Assembly (NCBI RefSeq): GCF_008831285.2
Contig: NC_045143.1
Coordinates: 23,188,302 to 23,252,301, forward strand
Direction of reading: 5' to 3'
DNA length: 64,000 nt
Source: Nymphaea colorata
Lineage: Eukaryota; Streptophyta; Magnoliopsida; Nymphaeales; Nymphaeaceae
In this document: in pieces, positions 31,101-43,100 of the stretch
How the letters are laid out: every line of letters begins with the position of its first letter
How positions within the stretch are numbered: the first letter of the stretch is position 1
Program-made: the position numbers and the translations under genes
Notes under the pieces: generated by a model
What the model was told of the DNA's origin: nothing
The model's input: the letters and a program-made list of their open reading frames with translations, nothing else
The model's database searches: none

Positions 31101-34100
31101 TATCTCTGTGGCTGGGAAAGGGAGCTTGTCCCTGTTGAACAAATACCGTCTCCACAATGCCCTGCATGTTCCAAATATTCCTGTGAACTTACTCTCTGTC
31201 AGCAGTATTACTAAAGAATTAAACTGTAATCTGATTTTCTCTGCTGATCATTGTTCCCTGCAGGACTTGGTGACGGGGAAGAAGATTGGGATTGGTTCGG
31301 TTACTGATGGGCTCTACAGGCTGCCGGTCCAAGTTGCTTCAGCATTGATTTCTGCCACGAGTGGTCACTTGTCTGGTGTGAACGATAGATCTACTGTTCT
31401 GCGATGGCACGAGCGTCTTGGACATCTACCCTTCCAGTTAATAAAGAAGTTGTTTCCTCATTTGTTTGCTTCTGTCTCAATTGACTCCTTCGCTTGTGAA
31501 GTGTGTCAATTGGCTAAACATGTCAGGGCTTCGTACCCTATTTCTTTGAATAAAACCACTCATCCGTTTGCCTTAGTTCATTCCGATGTTTGGGGTCCTT
31601 CTGGAGTACCCACGTGTGGTGGTTGTCACTATTTTTTGACGCTTATTGATGATTACTCTAGATGTACGTTCGTGTACTTGTTGCGAGAACGTAGTGAGGT
31701 TCCAGCAGTTGTGAAAAACTTTGTTGCCTTTGTTGAGACTCAATTCCATACTACTGTTCAAGCTTTCCGTACGGATAATGCAAGGGAATATGTCTCCCAA
31801 TCCCTTGATGAATTCTTGAAAGGCAAGGGTATTGTTCATGAAACCTCTTGTAGTTATACCCCTCCTCAAAATGGTATAGCTGAACGTAAAAATCGTCATC
31901 TATTGAATGTTACCCGGGCCATTATGTTCCAACGTCATGTCCCGAAGCGGTATTGGGGTGATGCACTTCTCACTAGTGCACATCTCATTAACCGTATGCC
32001 TACTAGGGTGTTGGATGGTCAGTCTCCTTATTCTACCCTGTGGCCCACTCAGAATCCGTGGCCTCTTACTCCTCGTGTCTTTGGGTGCAGTTGTTTTGTG
32101 CATAATCATAGCCCTACTCTCAAAAAACTTGATCCCCGGTCTATTAAAGGAGTTTTCCTGGGGTACTCTTCCACTCAGAAGGGGTATAAATGTGTGGATC
32201 CCACTACTTCCAAAGTGTATGTTTCGAGGGATGTCACATTTCATGAACATGAGTCGTATTTTTCGGTGAATCCTCTTCAGGGGGAGTGTCTTGGGAACAA
32301 AGGGGAAGAGTATTCCTCTAATCAGCTAATTCAGTTTATGGAGTTTTTGGATTACAAGGTTAGTCCCAGTGTGATTGACACGGTCACGGTCAGTAATGAG
32401 AAGGGCAGCCATATGGAAGGGGTCACAGTGGATGCTCAGCCCATTGTTGCCCGGGATCACTTGTTTGGCCAGGTTTATGTCAGAAAGGAGAAAGCTACAG
32501 TGGAAGATGTTGGTGATGAGGATAGAACCAATCCCAATCCTGTGATCTCCCCGGATGACCCAAGTCCATCGAATGAAGAGCTCCCCATTGCTGTGCGCAA
32601 AGGCACCAGGTCATGTACTTCTCACCCTATTCAGAGATTTGTTTCTTATGCTAAGCTCAGTACAAATTACAAATGTTTTATCACAACCTTATCCAAAGTT
32701 GTTATTCCCAGGTTGGTGGATGATGCTAAGGATGATCCCAAGTGGTTACATGCTATGACAAAACATGGGAAGTTGTTGATATTCCTAAAGGGACACACCT
32801 AGTTGGCTCTAAGTGGGTTTACAACGTGAAGTACAAACCTGATGGCACTGTAGATCGATATAAAGCTCGTTTGGTTGCAAAGGGGTTCAGTCAGAAGTAT
32901 GGAATCGACTATCTTGAGACCTTTGCCCCTGTTGCAAAGTTGAAGACCGTGAGGGTTATTCTTGCTCTTGCTGTGCACAGGAAGTGGCGCATGGACCAGC
33001 TTGATGTTAAAAATGCGTTCTTGAACGGCCATCTGGAGGAAGAAGTCTATATGAGCATGCCTCCCGGGTATGTTCAAGAGGGAAAATGTTGTCACCTCAA
33101 GAAAGCTTTGTATGGCTTGAAGCAGTCGCCTAGAGCTTGGTTTGAGAGACTAAGGATCGTTATGAAGTCTACTGGGTACAAGCAAGGAAATGGAGATCAT
33201 ACCCTATTCATAAAGCAGAGAGGTGGTCTGGTGAGTCTTCTCCTTGTCTACGTTGATGATATGATTGTCACTGGCAGTGACGAAGAAGAAAACAGAAAGA
33301 TGAAGGAGAGATTAGCTAAGGAATTCGACCTCAAGGATCTGGGTAAGCTGAGATACTTTCTGGGGATAGAGATTGCTCGATCAGAGACAGGGCTGGTTAT
33401 GAATCAAAGGAAGTACACTCTTGACTTACTAAAGGAGACAGGCAAACTTGGTTGTAGGCCCTATCTTACTCCTATAGAGTCGGGAACTAAGATAAGTATC
33501 AAGACGGGCACTATTCTGGATGAGGAAGGAAAAGGGTGATATCAGAGGCTAGTAGGTAAGCTTATCTATCTTACTCTAACTCGCCCTGATATCACGTATG
33601 CGGTAAATGTGCTAAGTCAATTTATGCATGCTCCCACGGATTGTCACTGGAAGAGTGCAGAAAGAGTGTTGGGATATCTAAAGAATGACCCAGGAAAAGG
33701 ACTGTTGTATACTCGACAAGACAAACTTACTATTGAGGGCTACTCAGATGCAGATTGGGCAGGTTGCACTGACACAAGGAGGTCTACTACAGGGTATTGT
33801 ATCTTTCTTGGAGGTAACCTAGTTGTTTGGAGAAGTAAGAGGCAAGAAGTATGTTCGAGGTCTAGTGCTGAGGCTGAGTACAGGGCTGTTGCAATGGGGG
33901 TTACAGAGATGCTGTGGCTGAAGATTCTTTTGACTGATATTGGTGTGGAACTGGGAGATAAAATGAAGATGTACTGTGACAACAAGTCTGCGATTAATCT
34001 TGCCAATAATCCAGTTCTACATGACAGGACCAAACATGTGGAGATTGACCGTCATTTTATCCGGGAACGCATTGACTCAAAGGAGCTGATTCTGCCATAT

Positions 34101-37100
34101 ATGAAGTCTGAAGATCAAGTTGCAGACGTCCTAACTAAAGGGCTTTGTACTTCTTCATTCGAAAAGAATGTTAGCAAGCTTGGCATGTTTGACATGTATG
34201 CCAAGCTTGAGGGGGAGTGTTAGAATATGTTGCTGTGGGAACCGGATCCATTCCTGGACCCGGTTCTATGGGGCGCGGGTACCGAGGCGGGCTCGGTACC
34301 CTAGGCGGCTTCTCCTCTCTCCCTCTTTATATTGTCACTTGTGTTTAGTGTTGAATTAAGTGAAATATAATTTTTCTCTCTCCTAGGGTTGCGGAGTGCC
34401 CCTAGGTCAGAGCCTCCCCGTGGTTTTTCACCTCTTTCTGAGGTTTTCCACGTAGATTGTGTGTTCGTTCTCCACTCTCTCTCTGTGTGGTTCGTGTTTC
34501 TACAGATTATAATACTGCATCACAGCCTATTTCAGCAAGGAGGATATGATGCAATGAGATGAAGGGATGCATACACAAAAGCCCATGGTAGACAAAGATG
34601 TGTTTGTCGTGTCCATTTATATACAACAATTGTTGCAAACATTTCCAAGGGACAAAAACACCCTTAAACACATGGATATTATAACATGATAAGCTTATAC
34701 ATGAACAACATATAGAGCAAGTTTGGATTTGGATTAGCTTGAGATCCAACTGTTACAACTAATACATGCTCCCTCATGTTGTATGCTCCTGAACCGTGAC
34801 CATCTCTTTAAAAGCCAAAAAATTGATGCTTTGTTCTCAATTAAACTATATTGGTCTCAATTTCCTTATCTTCCACCTTTTACTGGATGATTTGGCTCAA
34901 CCCACTTAGAGTTTTCTCTACTCTATGAAATCTCACAACTGATAGTAGCCAGCTTATCTATAATGTTCTTCATTTTGTTTAAATTAGTGTCACCAGAATC
35001 ACCCTGAATTGGCTGACTAATTTGTATTTAATTGTGGCAAACTTATTTGATTTGGCAGCTGATTCAAGAGTCCCATTTTTTAAATAATTTGAGGTTTTTC
35101 TCATTTCAATATTTTTCATTGTGTCCTTTCCATGAAATGCTTTTTAAAAATATTTTTCACTGATTCAGCAGAACTTGTGAATCAGCTGATTTACCAAATC
35201 AGCAGCCTAACCAATTTGGTTCAAGAACCTGTTTTAAATATTTCATGATAAACATTTAGTGTTTCTTCAAGGTCTAAAATTTTCCAAGTGCAATCCTTGC
35301 TTCCAACATTTGGGAAGAGGTTTTCACATCAATCTATTCCATAATTCTGCCACTAAACAATCATTCGAGATGGATATCAACGTCTCCTAGGATAAGGTGC
35401 ATTTAGTGTAAGCAACTAATTCCTCAGCCCGCTTCAACCAAGCCAATGAACCATGGAGCTGGATTTTGAACAATTTGAATTGAGGCCATTCTTATCCTTT
35501 GTTTCCTGCTTAGCAAATTATAGTGAGGCTGGAAGTGATCCATCCAGATGTCTAGAGTCTCTAGACAGATCTTGACTCCCTTATGCAAGGAATCATTTGC
35601 CTCTTCCAAGTTTTTCATGTACATGCTGAATTAAGAATCAGTATAAGAGAAGAAAGAATCCATGGACTTGAATGACAATAGAAGAAAGAAGACTATATAT
35701 ATTCAGCAATGTAAATGAATCATCAGCTCAGCTGCATGCAGTTTTCTGAAGGGACATTTTGCTTTTTCCTGAAATCCCCGAATTCCAGTCTGAAACATGT
35801 GATCAAACCTTTTGAAAACTTGACATACTTTAAGGTCAAAGACCGAAAAACAGTTTCAGGAAACATGAAAAGATGTACTGAGTTGTGAATCTGATTTTGA
35901 TGAAATAGAAGAAATAGTAATCTTGATCAAAGAAATCAGGACATGTTAGAGAGACCAACACTTTAACTTTCAGAAAGATGGAAGTTTTTGTTAAGACGTG
36001 TTTATACTCAGTATTAGGCTTGAGAGGGCACTTGTGTAATAATGTTTCTTTTAATGACTTTCTTGTAACTTATCCCTCTCCTCTAGTCTATATAAAGAGG
36101 AGTTAGGGATTCTTTCGATGTTAATTAAAGATTAGTTCTCTTAAACTCATCATGGTATCAGAGCTCCAGCCGTCTCCTCCTCAGCGAGTTGTCGCCGACT
36201 GAGCGGCGCCGGCCGCCGCCTCATCGGCGTCAGTTGCCGCCGCCCTTTGCCGCCCTGTCCATTGCCGCCCGCTGTCCATTGCCGCCTGATCCATCCCTGC
36301 TGTCCCTCGTCGCCCTACCCATTGTCTGTCTGCGCTGCCTCCGCCTCCGCCTGCGCCGCCGCGCCGCCGCCGCGTGTGCACTCTGCCGTTGCTCCGCCCA
36401 GCAGACTGCTTCGCCTGTCATCTTCGCCGCCGCCTCAACGCTGATTTTTTTTTTTCCTCTCAGCGTCTTTCCGCTGCATGCTGCTCCGCCGCTGCTCTGC
36501 ACGCTGCTCCTCCGCTGCACGCTGCTCCGCCGCTGCTCTGCCCGTGGTTCTGCACGCTGATTTTCTTCTCAGCGTCGTCTCTGGTATCTCTCTTCGTTCA
36601 GTTCTGCTGTTGCCTCTTCTCGCCGATCAGACTTCTGGATTGCTATCTGCGTTAATTGCTTCATGATCAGCATGTTGTCTTTCGCTATGTGATTGTATTC
36701 TTTTGCCTGCACTTCCTATTCCGTGGCTCGGTTTCCTCCTTTGTGTTGAAAGATGTCTGAAATCAGCAGTGGCGCTAATACCTCTTCCTTTGTATCGTCG
36801 GGAGAGATGAAGAGTTCCCCATTTTCCAACATTATCACCAAAATGGATGGGGGTAATTACGAGATGTGGGCCATGCAAGTAAAAAGAACTTTGATCGCTC
36901 ATGAGAAGGAACATCTCATATTGGAGCCCGAGCCCGTACAGAAGGTAGGAAAATATACTACTTGGTTTAAAGATAATTCATTGGTTATGGTATGGATTGT
37001 TGGTACTCTCTCACAAGAAATTGCAAATGAAGTCTTGCACAAGGACAGTGCAAAGGATATGTGGGATTCCCTTGCTGCCACGTATTCACAGGCAAGAAAT

Positions 37101-40100
37101 GAAACGCGCATTATGCAGCTTCATCATGATATCCATCAGATGCGACAAGATGGCCGACCTCTTCACACTTATTATTCTAGTCTCAAGTCCATGTTTGAGA
37201 GACTGAATAGCTACTTTCCCGCATGCAAGTGTGAACAACAAAAGGCATACAGAGATATGCTTATGGTAGGGGTCTTTCTTTCTGGTTTAGACTCTGTTTA
37301 TGAATCCGCAAAGAACCAAATGCTTACTAGTCCCTCGATTCCTCCTATTGATGAGGCTTACAGTAGGCTCAGCAGAATTCCGATCTCTGCATCGACTGTT
37401 CCTGATACCACTTCTGCTATGCTTGCTACTCGTGGCAGAGGTGGACCCTTTTTTGCCAGAGGACGAGGGGGCCGTGGCCGTGGCAATACCCCTTCGCGCC
37501 CTGTATGTCAGTTTTGTCACCGCATTGGTCATATTGTGGATAAGTGTTAGCAGAAACATGGTCGTCCAGCTTTTGCAAATCAGACTGTATCTACTGATTC
37601 TCCTGAGCAGCCTAAGCCTCAGCACACTGCCTCCTCCAGTGAGTTGCATGTAGATGACATTCTCTCTCAGTTGAGGCTCTTGATTGGCGACAACGCCCAT
37701 CAAGCCCCTGGTCCGACCACTTCTACTGTTCCTACCGCTGCGAGTGCTTCTTCATCTGGTATGTATTCTGCCTGTACAGTCTGCTCTCCTCCTGACACTA
37801 CAGATTGGCTTATTGATTCTGGTGCATCGACACATCTCTGTGGGGATAAGACGCAATTCACCTCTTACGTCCCTACTCCACCGGGTCGTTCGGTTATTCT
37901 AGCAGATGGAAAAGATTCACCAGTTGTTGGACATGGAGAGGTCCAACTTACTTCATCATTGCCGCTGCAGCACGTTCTTCATGCACCAGAATTCCCCCAT
38001 AGCCTACTTTCTATCAGTCAGATTACCAGAGAATTAAATTGTCGTGCTATATTTGACTCTTCCTCTCTTGTGTTTCAGGATATACTGACGGGCAGGGTGA
38101 TTGGCAGTGGCCGTGAACAGGGAGGTCTCTACAGGCTAGTGCATTCCTTTCCCTTTGCTGGATCTACCTCGTCGGGGTCGTCCTCATCCTCGGCTTATAC
38201 TTGGCATTTACGTTTTGGACATCTCCCGTTTCAGAAACTGCTGCATGTTCTCCCTCAGCTGTCTCATAAGTCGTCTTTTCAATGTGAGTCTTGTCAGTTA
38301 GGCAAACACCATCGGTCATCCTTTCCTCCGCGGTCTAGTAGAAGTAGCCACTCTGTGTTTGAGTTACTTCATTTTGATGTTTGGGGCCCGAGTCGTACTC
38401 CTGACCTTCAGGGTCATCGGTATTATCTTGTTGCTGTTGATGATTACAGTCGTGTTAGTTGGGTTTTTCTTATGAAACACAAATCTGAAGCGGGTCATGT
38501 AATCAAAAATTTTATCAATGAAATTCTGACTCAGTTTGATACTTGTGTCAAGATTGTGCGCTCTGACAATGCTCTTGAGTTCTGTGCTTCCTCTTTAGAA
38601 CAATTTTTCAGGGATAAGGGTATCATTCACCAAACTTCTTGTGCCTATACCTCTCAACAAAACGGGGTTGCTGAAAGAAAACACCGCCATATTCTTGATG
38701 TCGCCAGAACCATTATCATACACAGCCATGTTCCTCATTCTTATTGGGGAGATGCTGTTCTTACAGCATGCTATCTTATTAATCGCATGCCGTCATCTGT
38801 GTTGGGAGATCTTATTCCTTTCTCTGTTCTTTTTCCTGACAGAGAATTGTTTTCTGTTGCACCTCGTATTTTTGGATGTGTTGCCTTTGTTCAGTTGCTT
38901 GGTCCTGGGAGAGATAAGTTATCCCCTCGGGCTATCAAAACGATCTTTGTTGGTTATTCCCGCACTCAAAAGGGATATCGTTGTTATGATCCTTCTACTC
39001 GTCGATATTATGTGAGTGCTGATGTTACCTTTTTTGAGTCCACCTCTTATTTCTCTCCAAATGGAACTCAATTAAGGGTGCCTGAATTTAGTGATGAAGT
39101 CCACCTTCCTTTACCTCTCATGAGTTATCCACAACCCGTTGCTTCGCGTTTTGGGGCTATCTACCAACGTCGCACTAAACCTGTTCAACCTGCCCCCTGT
39201 GCTCCTGTGCCTTCACCCAGCATGCCCAAGGTACTTCCTGAACACACAAATCCTGCTGACCATTCTTTATGTGATGATGCCACAGGGGACTCTCCAGAGC
39301 ATGCTACGGGTCCTCATATTAATGAACTTGATATGCCTATTGCTCAAAGGAAAGGCAAACGCAGTTGCACTATGCATCCTCTCTCTGGTCATTTGTCCAT
39401 GGCTCGACTCACTCCTACTTACCGACAGTTTGTCAAGGGACTGTCGGCTGTAGCTCTTCCACAGACTCCCATGACCGCTCTTTCTGATCCCAAATGGGCC
39501 GCAGCTATGCAAGAAGAGATGGATGCCCTTCAGTCTAGAGGCACCTGGACACTAGTTACTCCTTCATCTGATGCAGCTATTGTTGGTTGTCGATGGGTAT
39601 TTACTGTTAAATACAGAGCAGATGGCAGCATTGAGAGATATAAGGCTCGCCTGGTTGCAAAAGGCTATACTCAGACTTATGGGGTTGATTATTATGATAC
39701 CTTCTCTCCTGTGGCACGCCATGCTTCTTTACGGGTTCTTCTCGCTGTTGTCGTCAGCAAGAATTGGTCTCTATCACAACTTGATGTCAAAAATGCCTTT
39801 CTGTATGGTGACCTACATGAAGAAGTGTATATGCAGCAACCACCAGGGTTTTGTTGCTGAGGGGGAGTGTCAGAAAGTGTGTAGATTGAGAAAGGCAATT
39901 TATGGTCTGAAACAAAGTCCTCGAGCTTGGTTTCAAAAATTATCAGAGAATATTGAGAATGAGGGCTTCAGACGTTCTTCGGCTGATCATTCCCTTTTTG
40001 TCAAGAAAACTTCTACAGGTACAGTGATAGTTCTTGTCTATGTTGATGATATCATTGTTACAGGGGATGATATTCAGGGGATTTCCAACATCAAGGGCGT

Positions 40101-43100
40101 CCTTGGACGACACTTTGTCACCAAGGATCTTGGTGAGCTACGCTATTTCCTAGGTATTGAGTTTGCCAGAAATCAGAAGGGTCTTATCATGTGCCAAAGG
40201 AAATACGTTACTGATGTTTTGCAAGAGACAGGTATGCTAGGATGTCGACCTGCCTCTACACCCATGGACATCAATACTCGCTTGTATGATGATGATACTG
40301 AAGATGTTGATGCTAGACAATATAGAGGGATTGTTGGGAAGCTCCTATATATCACTGTTACTCGACCTGATATTGCCTATGCTGTCAGCAGAGTGAGTCA
40401 ATTTATGGATAAGCCCAAGAAAGTCCATTGGGATGCTGCCATGATGATTCTCAGGTATCTGAAAAATTCACCAGGAATGGGACTCTTCTTTCAAAATGGT
40501 ACATCTCTCACTATATCTGTGTATGTTGATGCTGATTATGCGGGATGTCACCTTGACAGAAAATCCACTACTGGGTTTTGTGTGTTTATTGGATCCAACT
40601 TGGTCACATGGAAGAGTAAGAAGCAGACAGTGGTTGCCAGATCAAGTGCAGAATCTGAGTATAGAGCTATGGCTCAGGCTACTGCTGAAGTTATGTGGGT
40701 TAGATCTCTGATGTTGGATCTTACTGTGGAAGTGCCTCTTCCTATGCAATTGTTAGGTGATAACAAAGCTGCTCTGTTTATTGCTAATAATCCTGCTTTC
40801 CATGAGAGAACCAAGCATGTTGAAGTAGATTGTCACTATACCAGAGACATGATTCAAAAGGGGTTTGTAAGTACCTCCCATATTTCAACTACAGGGCAAA
40901 CTGCTGATATTTTTACTAAAGCTCTTGCAAGAGGACCATTCCAAAGTTGTTGTTCCAAGTTGAGCTTGTTTGACATATACGCTCCAACTTGAGGGGGAGT
41001 GTTAAGACGTGTTTATACTCAGTATTAGGCTTGAGAGGGCACTTGTGTAATAATGTTTCTTTTAATGACTTTCTTGTAACTTATCCCTCTCCTCTAGTCT
41101 ATATAAAGAGGAGTTAGGGATTCTTTCGATGTTAATTAAAGATCAGTTCTCTTAAACTCATCAGTTTTGTACATAATAAATAAGATGAAGAGACAAGGGA
41201 TCAAATAAATAGGCTTTACCCAAACATGATTCTGAATTTGAGAGCCAACTACATAAGGAAAATTGACAAATGGCTGTGGTTGCTGTCAATAAACGGAGAA
41301 GAGAAGGAAATCAAAAAAGGAATAAGAAAAAAGTTACGATTTTTTTTTTAAAAAAAGGAGAAAATTTGCGCCTCAGAGATTTAACAGTAGATCTCTGTGG
41401 GCATACCAGTGGAATTCACACCCTATGCTCTGGTACATTGTCAGGGTTTGATGCTCCACCAGAGTATTTCAGCAAGGAGGATATGAAGCAAGGGGACAAA
41501 GAGATGCACAAGAAGCCACGACAGCCAAAGATGCGTTGGACATGCCCTAAATTATGTACCTCTTGTTACAAACATTTACAAGGGATTGTAATAAAGCTGT
41601 AACACATACCCTTATAAATGAAGAACATACACAACACTTGTTGATCTGGATGAGGTCCATGTTAGAATTTAAGGATTAGCTCTAATGTAAGTATGCATAT
41701 ATGTTTTTATATGTACTATCATATATCTTAAACTCCTAACAGTTTGATGTATGATTTGTATGTATAAATATATGTATGTATGCATAGGCCTTTTTGTATT
41801 TATTTTCCTTTTATTTTTCTTGTATTTTTCTGTTTATTTTTTATTTTTTTATTAGCAAAGGGAACTAGCTGTTGGCTGCTCCCAACGGCTAGAAATCTAG
41901 CCGTTGGAGCTGCCCAACAGCTAGCTCCTTTTTATCATTCTTCGTTTCTTTCTTTTATAAATATGGGACTTGGATCCCTTGCTTAGCATGGGCCTTAAGG
42001 CCTGATTTGTGTATTATTTGAGATTGAATACAAGTTTTTCACACCTAGATTGAGGTTTCTCCTTGTGTGATTTCTTGGAGTGGCTGGTATCTTCAAGAGT
42101 GTGACTCTTGAAGTGTTTCTATCATTAAGTTTAGGCCTGATTTACAGTCCAGACCTGATTACCAAAATTAATACTGCTTACATATAATCTGCATGATCAT
42201 TTTCTTAACATTTGTTCCATCTTATTTGCTGTGGAAGAGATTTCCTGCTACCTGATAGTTTTTTGCTTTTTTAACAAATAAAATTGCAATCTTCAGGTGA
42301 GGACAGTAGCATGTAGGAAGTAAATATAAGGGTTAGAATTCCCTTTATGTGGAAACTTGCACCACGTCTTTTTCTTTCTTTGGGATACCATTCATAAGTG
42401 AGAGTATCTCATCCATGTTTTTTTTGTCACGGTTTTCATAGTTTTCTTATGGACATTTTGTATTCCCTGGACAGGTTTTCTTACTTGGAGCTATTGCTAA
42501 ATTGGGCGCAACTGTTTCCACATATCCTTTGTTAGTAGTTAAGGTGGTTTATGAAATTCACGTGCTCAACTTGTTGGTACTGAATATTCATACATGTACT
42601 TCTCTGTTATTCTTAGTTACTTTCAGATGTCCTTGGAGATGACAGACAAATTTTCCATTGTATTAGAACTTAGTAACACTTAATTTTTCTTGATTTTATG
42701 AAAATAAATGCTTTGACATATGATGGAGATACCTAAATGCCTGTGTCAAAACCATTATTTGGTAACCATTGCCTCCAGTTGGAACTGGTATTTATGTCAT
42801 GTTAAACTGATGAATGTTGATTGTTATATGTACGTGGGACACTTTTTTATAGAAAGCTTGATTTTCTTAAACTTTCCTCCAGTTTTTCTTATGATGTCTA
42901 TTCTTTTAGGATTTTTAATAATAAAAATAAATTTATGACTTCACACAATGTATCTAACTATCGGCTGTCTGATGCACATCATGTTGTGCACTTTATAATA
43001 TTGGTCTTTTGGTTAGCAATAGATGAACTTGTCGTCTATCCTAGCTGTAGAAAGTGAAACATGGTTGGCACAAGAAAGTTTGTTCTCAGGAAGTGATTCA

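Larger units (their letters stand above)
29296..34504 (+). mobile_element. Copia retrotransposon F, full length, recently inserted
   Basis: A 5209-bp element with LTRs of 286 bp (29296-29581) and 287 bp (34218-34504) that differ only by one inserted C. The duplication is GATTA (29291-29295 and 34505-34509). It has a primer site at 29582-29594, one long gag-protease-integrase frame, then reverse transcriptase and RNase H broken by a 28-bp deletion and a TGA. It is in the same orientation as the carrier gene whose intron it occupies. Same family as element D. Confidence 0.95.
35989..41163 (+). mobile_element. Copia retrotransposon G, full length, recently inserted
   Basis: A 5175-bp element with short 164-bp LTRs (35989-36152 and 41000-41163) that differ at one base (T or C in GATYAGTTC). 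The duplication is GTTTT (35984-35988 and 41164-41168). Primer site at 36153-36165, a GC-rich leader, gag, pol, and polypurine tract GAGGGGGAG at 40991-40999. There is one nonsense codon and one frame break. It is in the same orientation as the carrier gene. Related to element B. Confidence 0.95.
29283..42182 (-). mobile_element. Old LTR element J, invaded by F, G and K (tentative)
   Basis: Two alignable direct repeats lie at about 34515-34767 and 41441-41659 (continuing at 42152-42182). Both have TATTTCAGCAAGGAGGATAT and a later CAAACATTT-CAAGGGA block. I read them as the 3' and 5' LTRs of a minus-strand element. A primer-like sequence (GCTCTGGTACAT, 41429-41440) and a purine tract (minus strand, near 34768-34780) stand at the expected sides. 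A weak Ty3-like gag fragment is between them. F lies a few bases inside one LTR, G is internal, and solo LTR K lies in the other LTR. The repeats are strongly diverged, so this is an old copy. Outer ends are uncertain. Confidence 0.5.

Noticed and set aside
36181-36666. Clustered short frames on both strands in the element G leader
   Set aside because: The region is a CCG/CTG-rich leader, so alanine/arginine/cysteine-rich frames are expected by chance.
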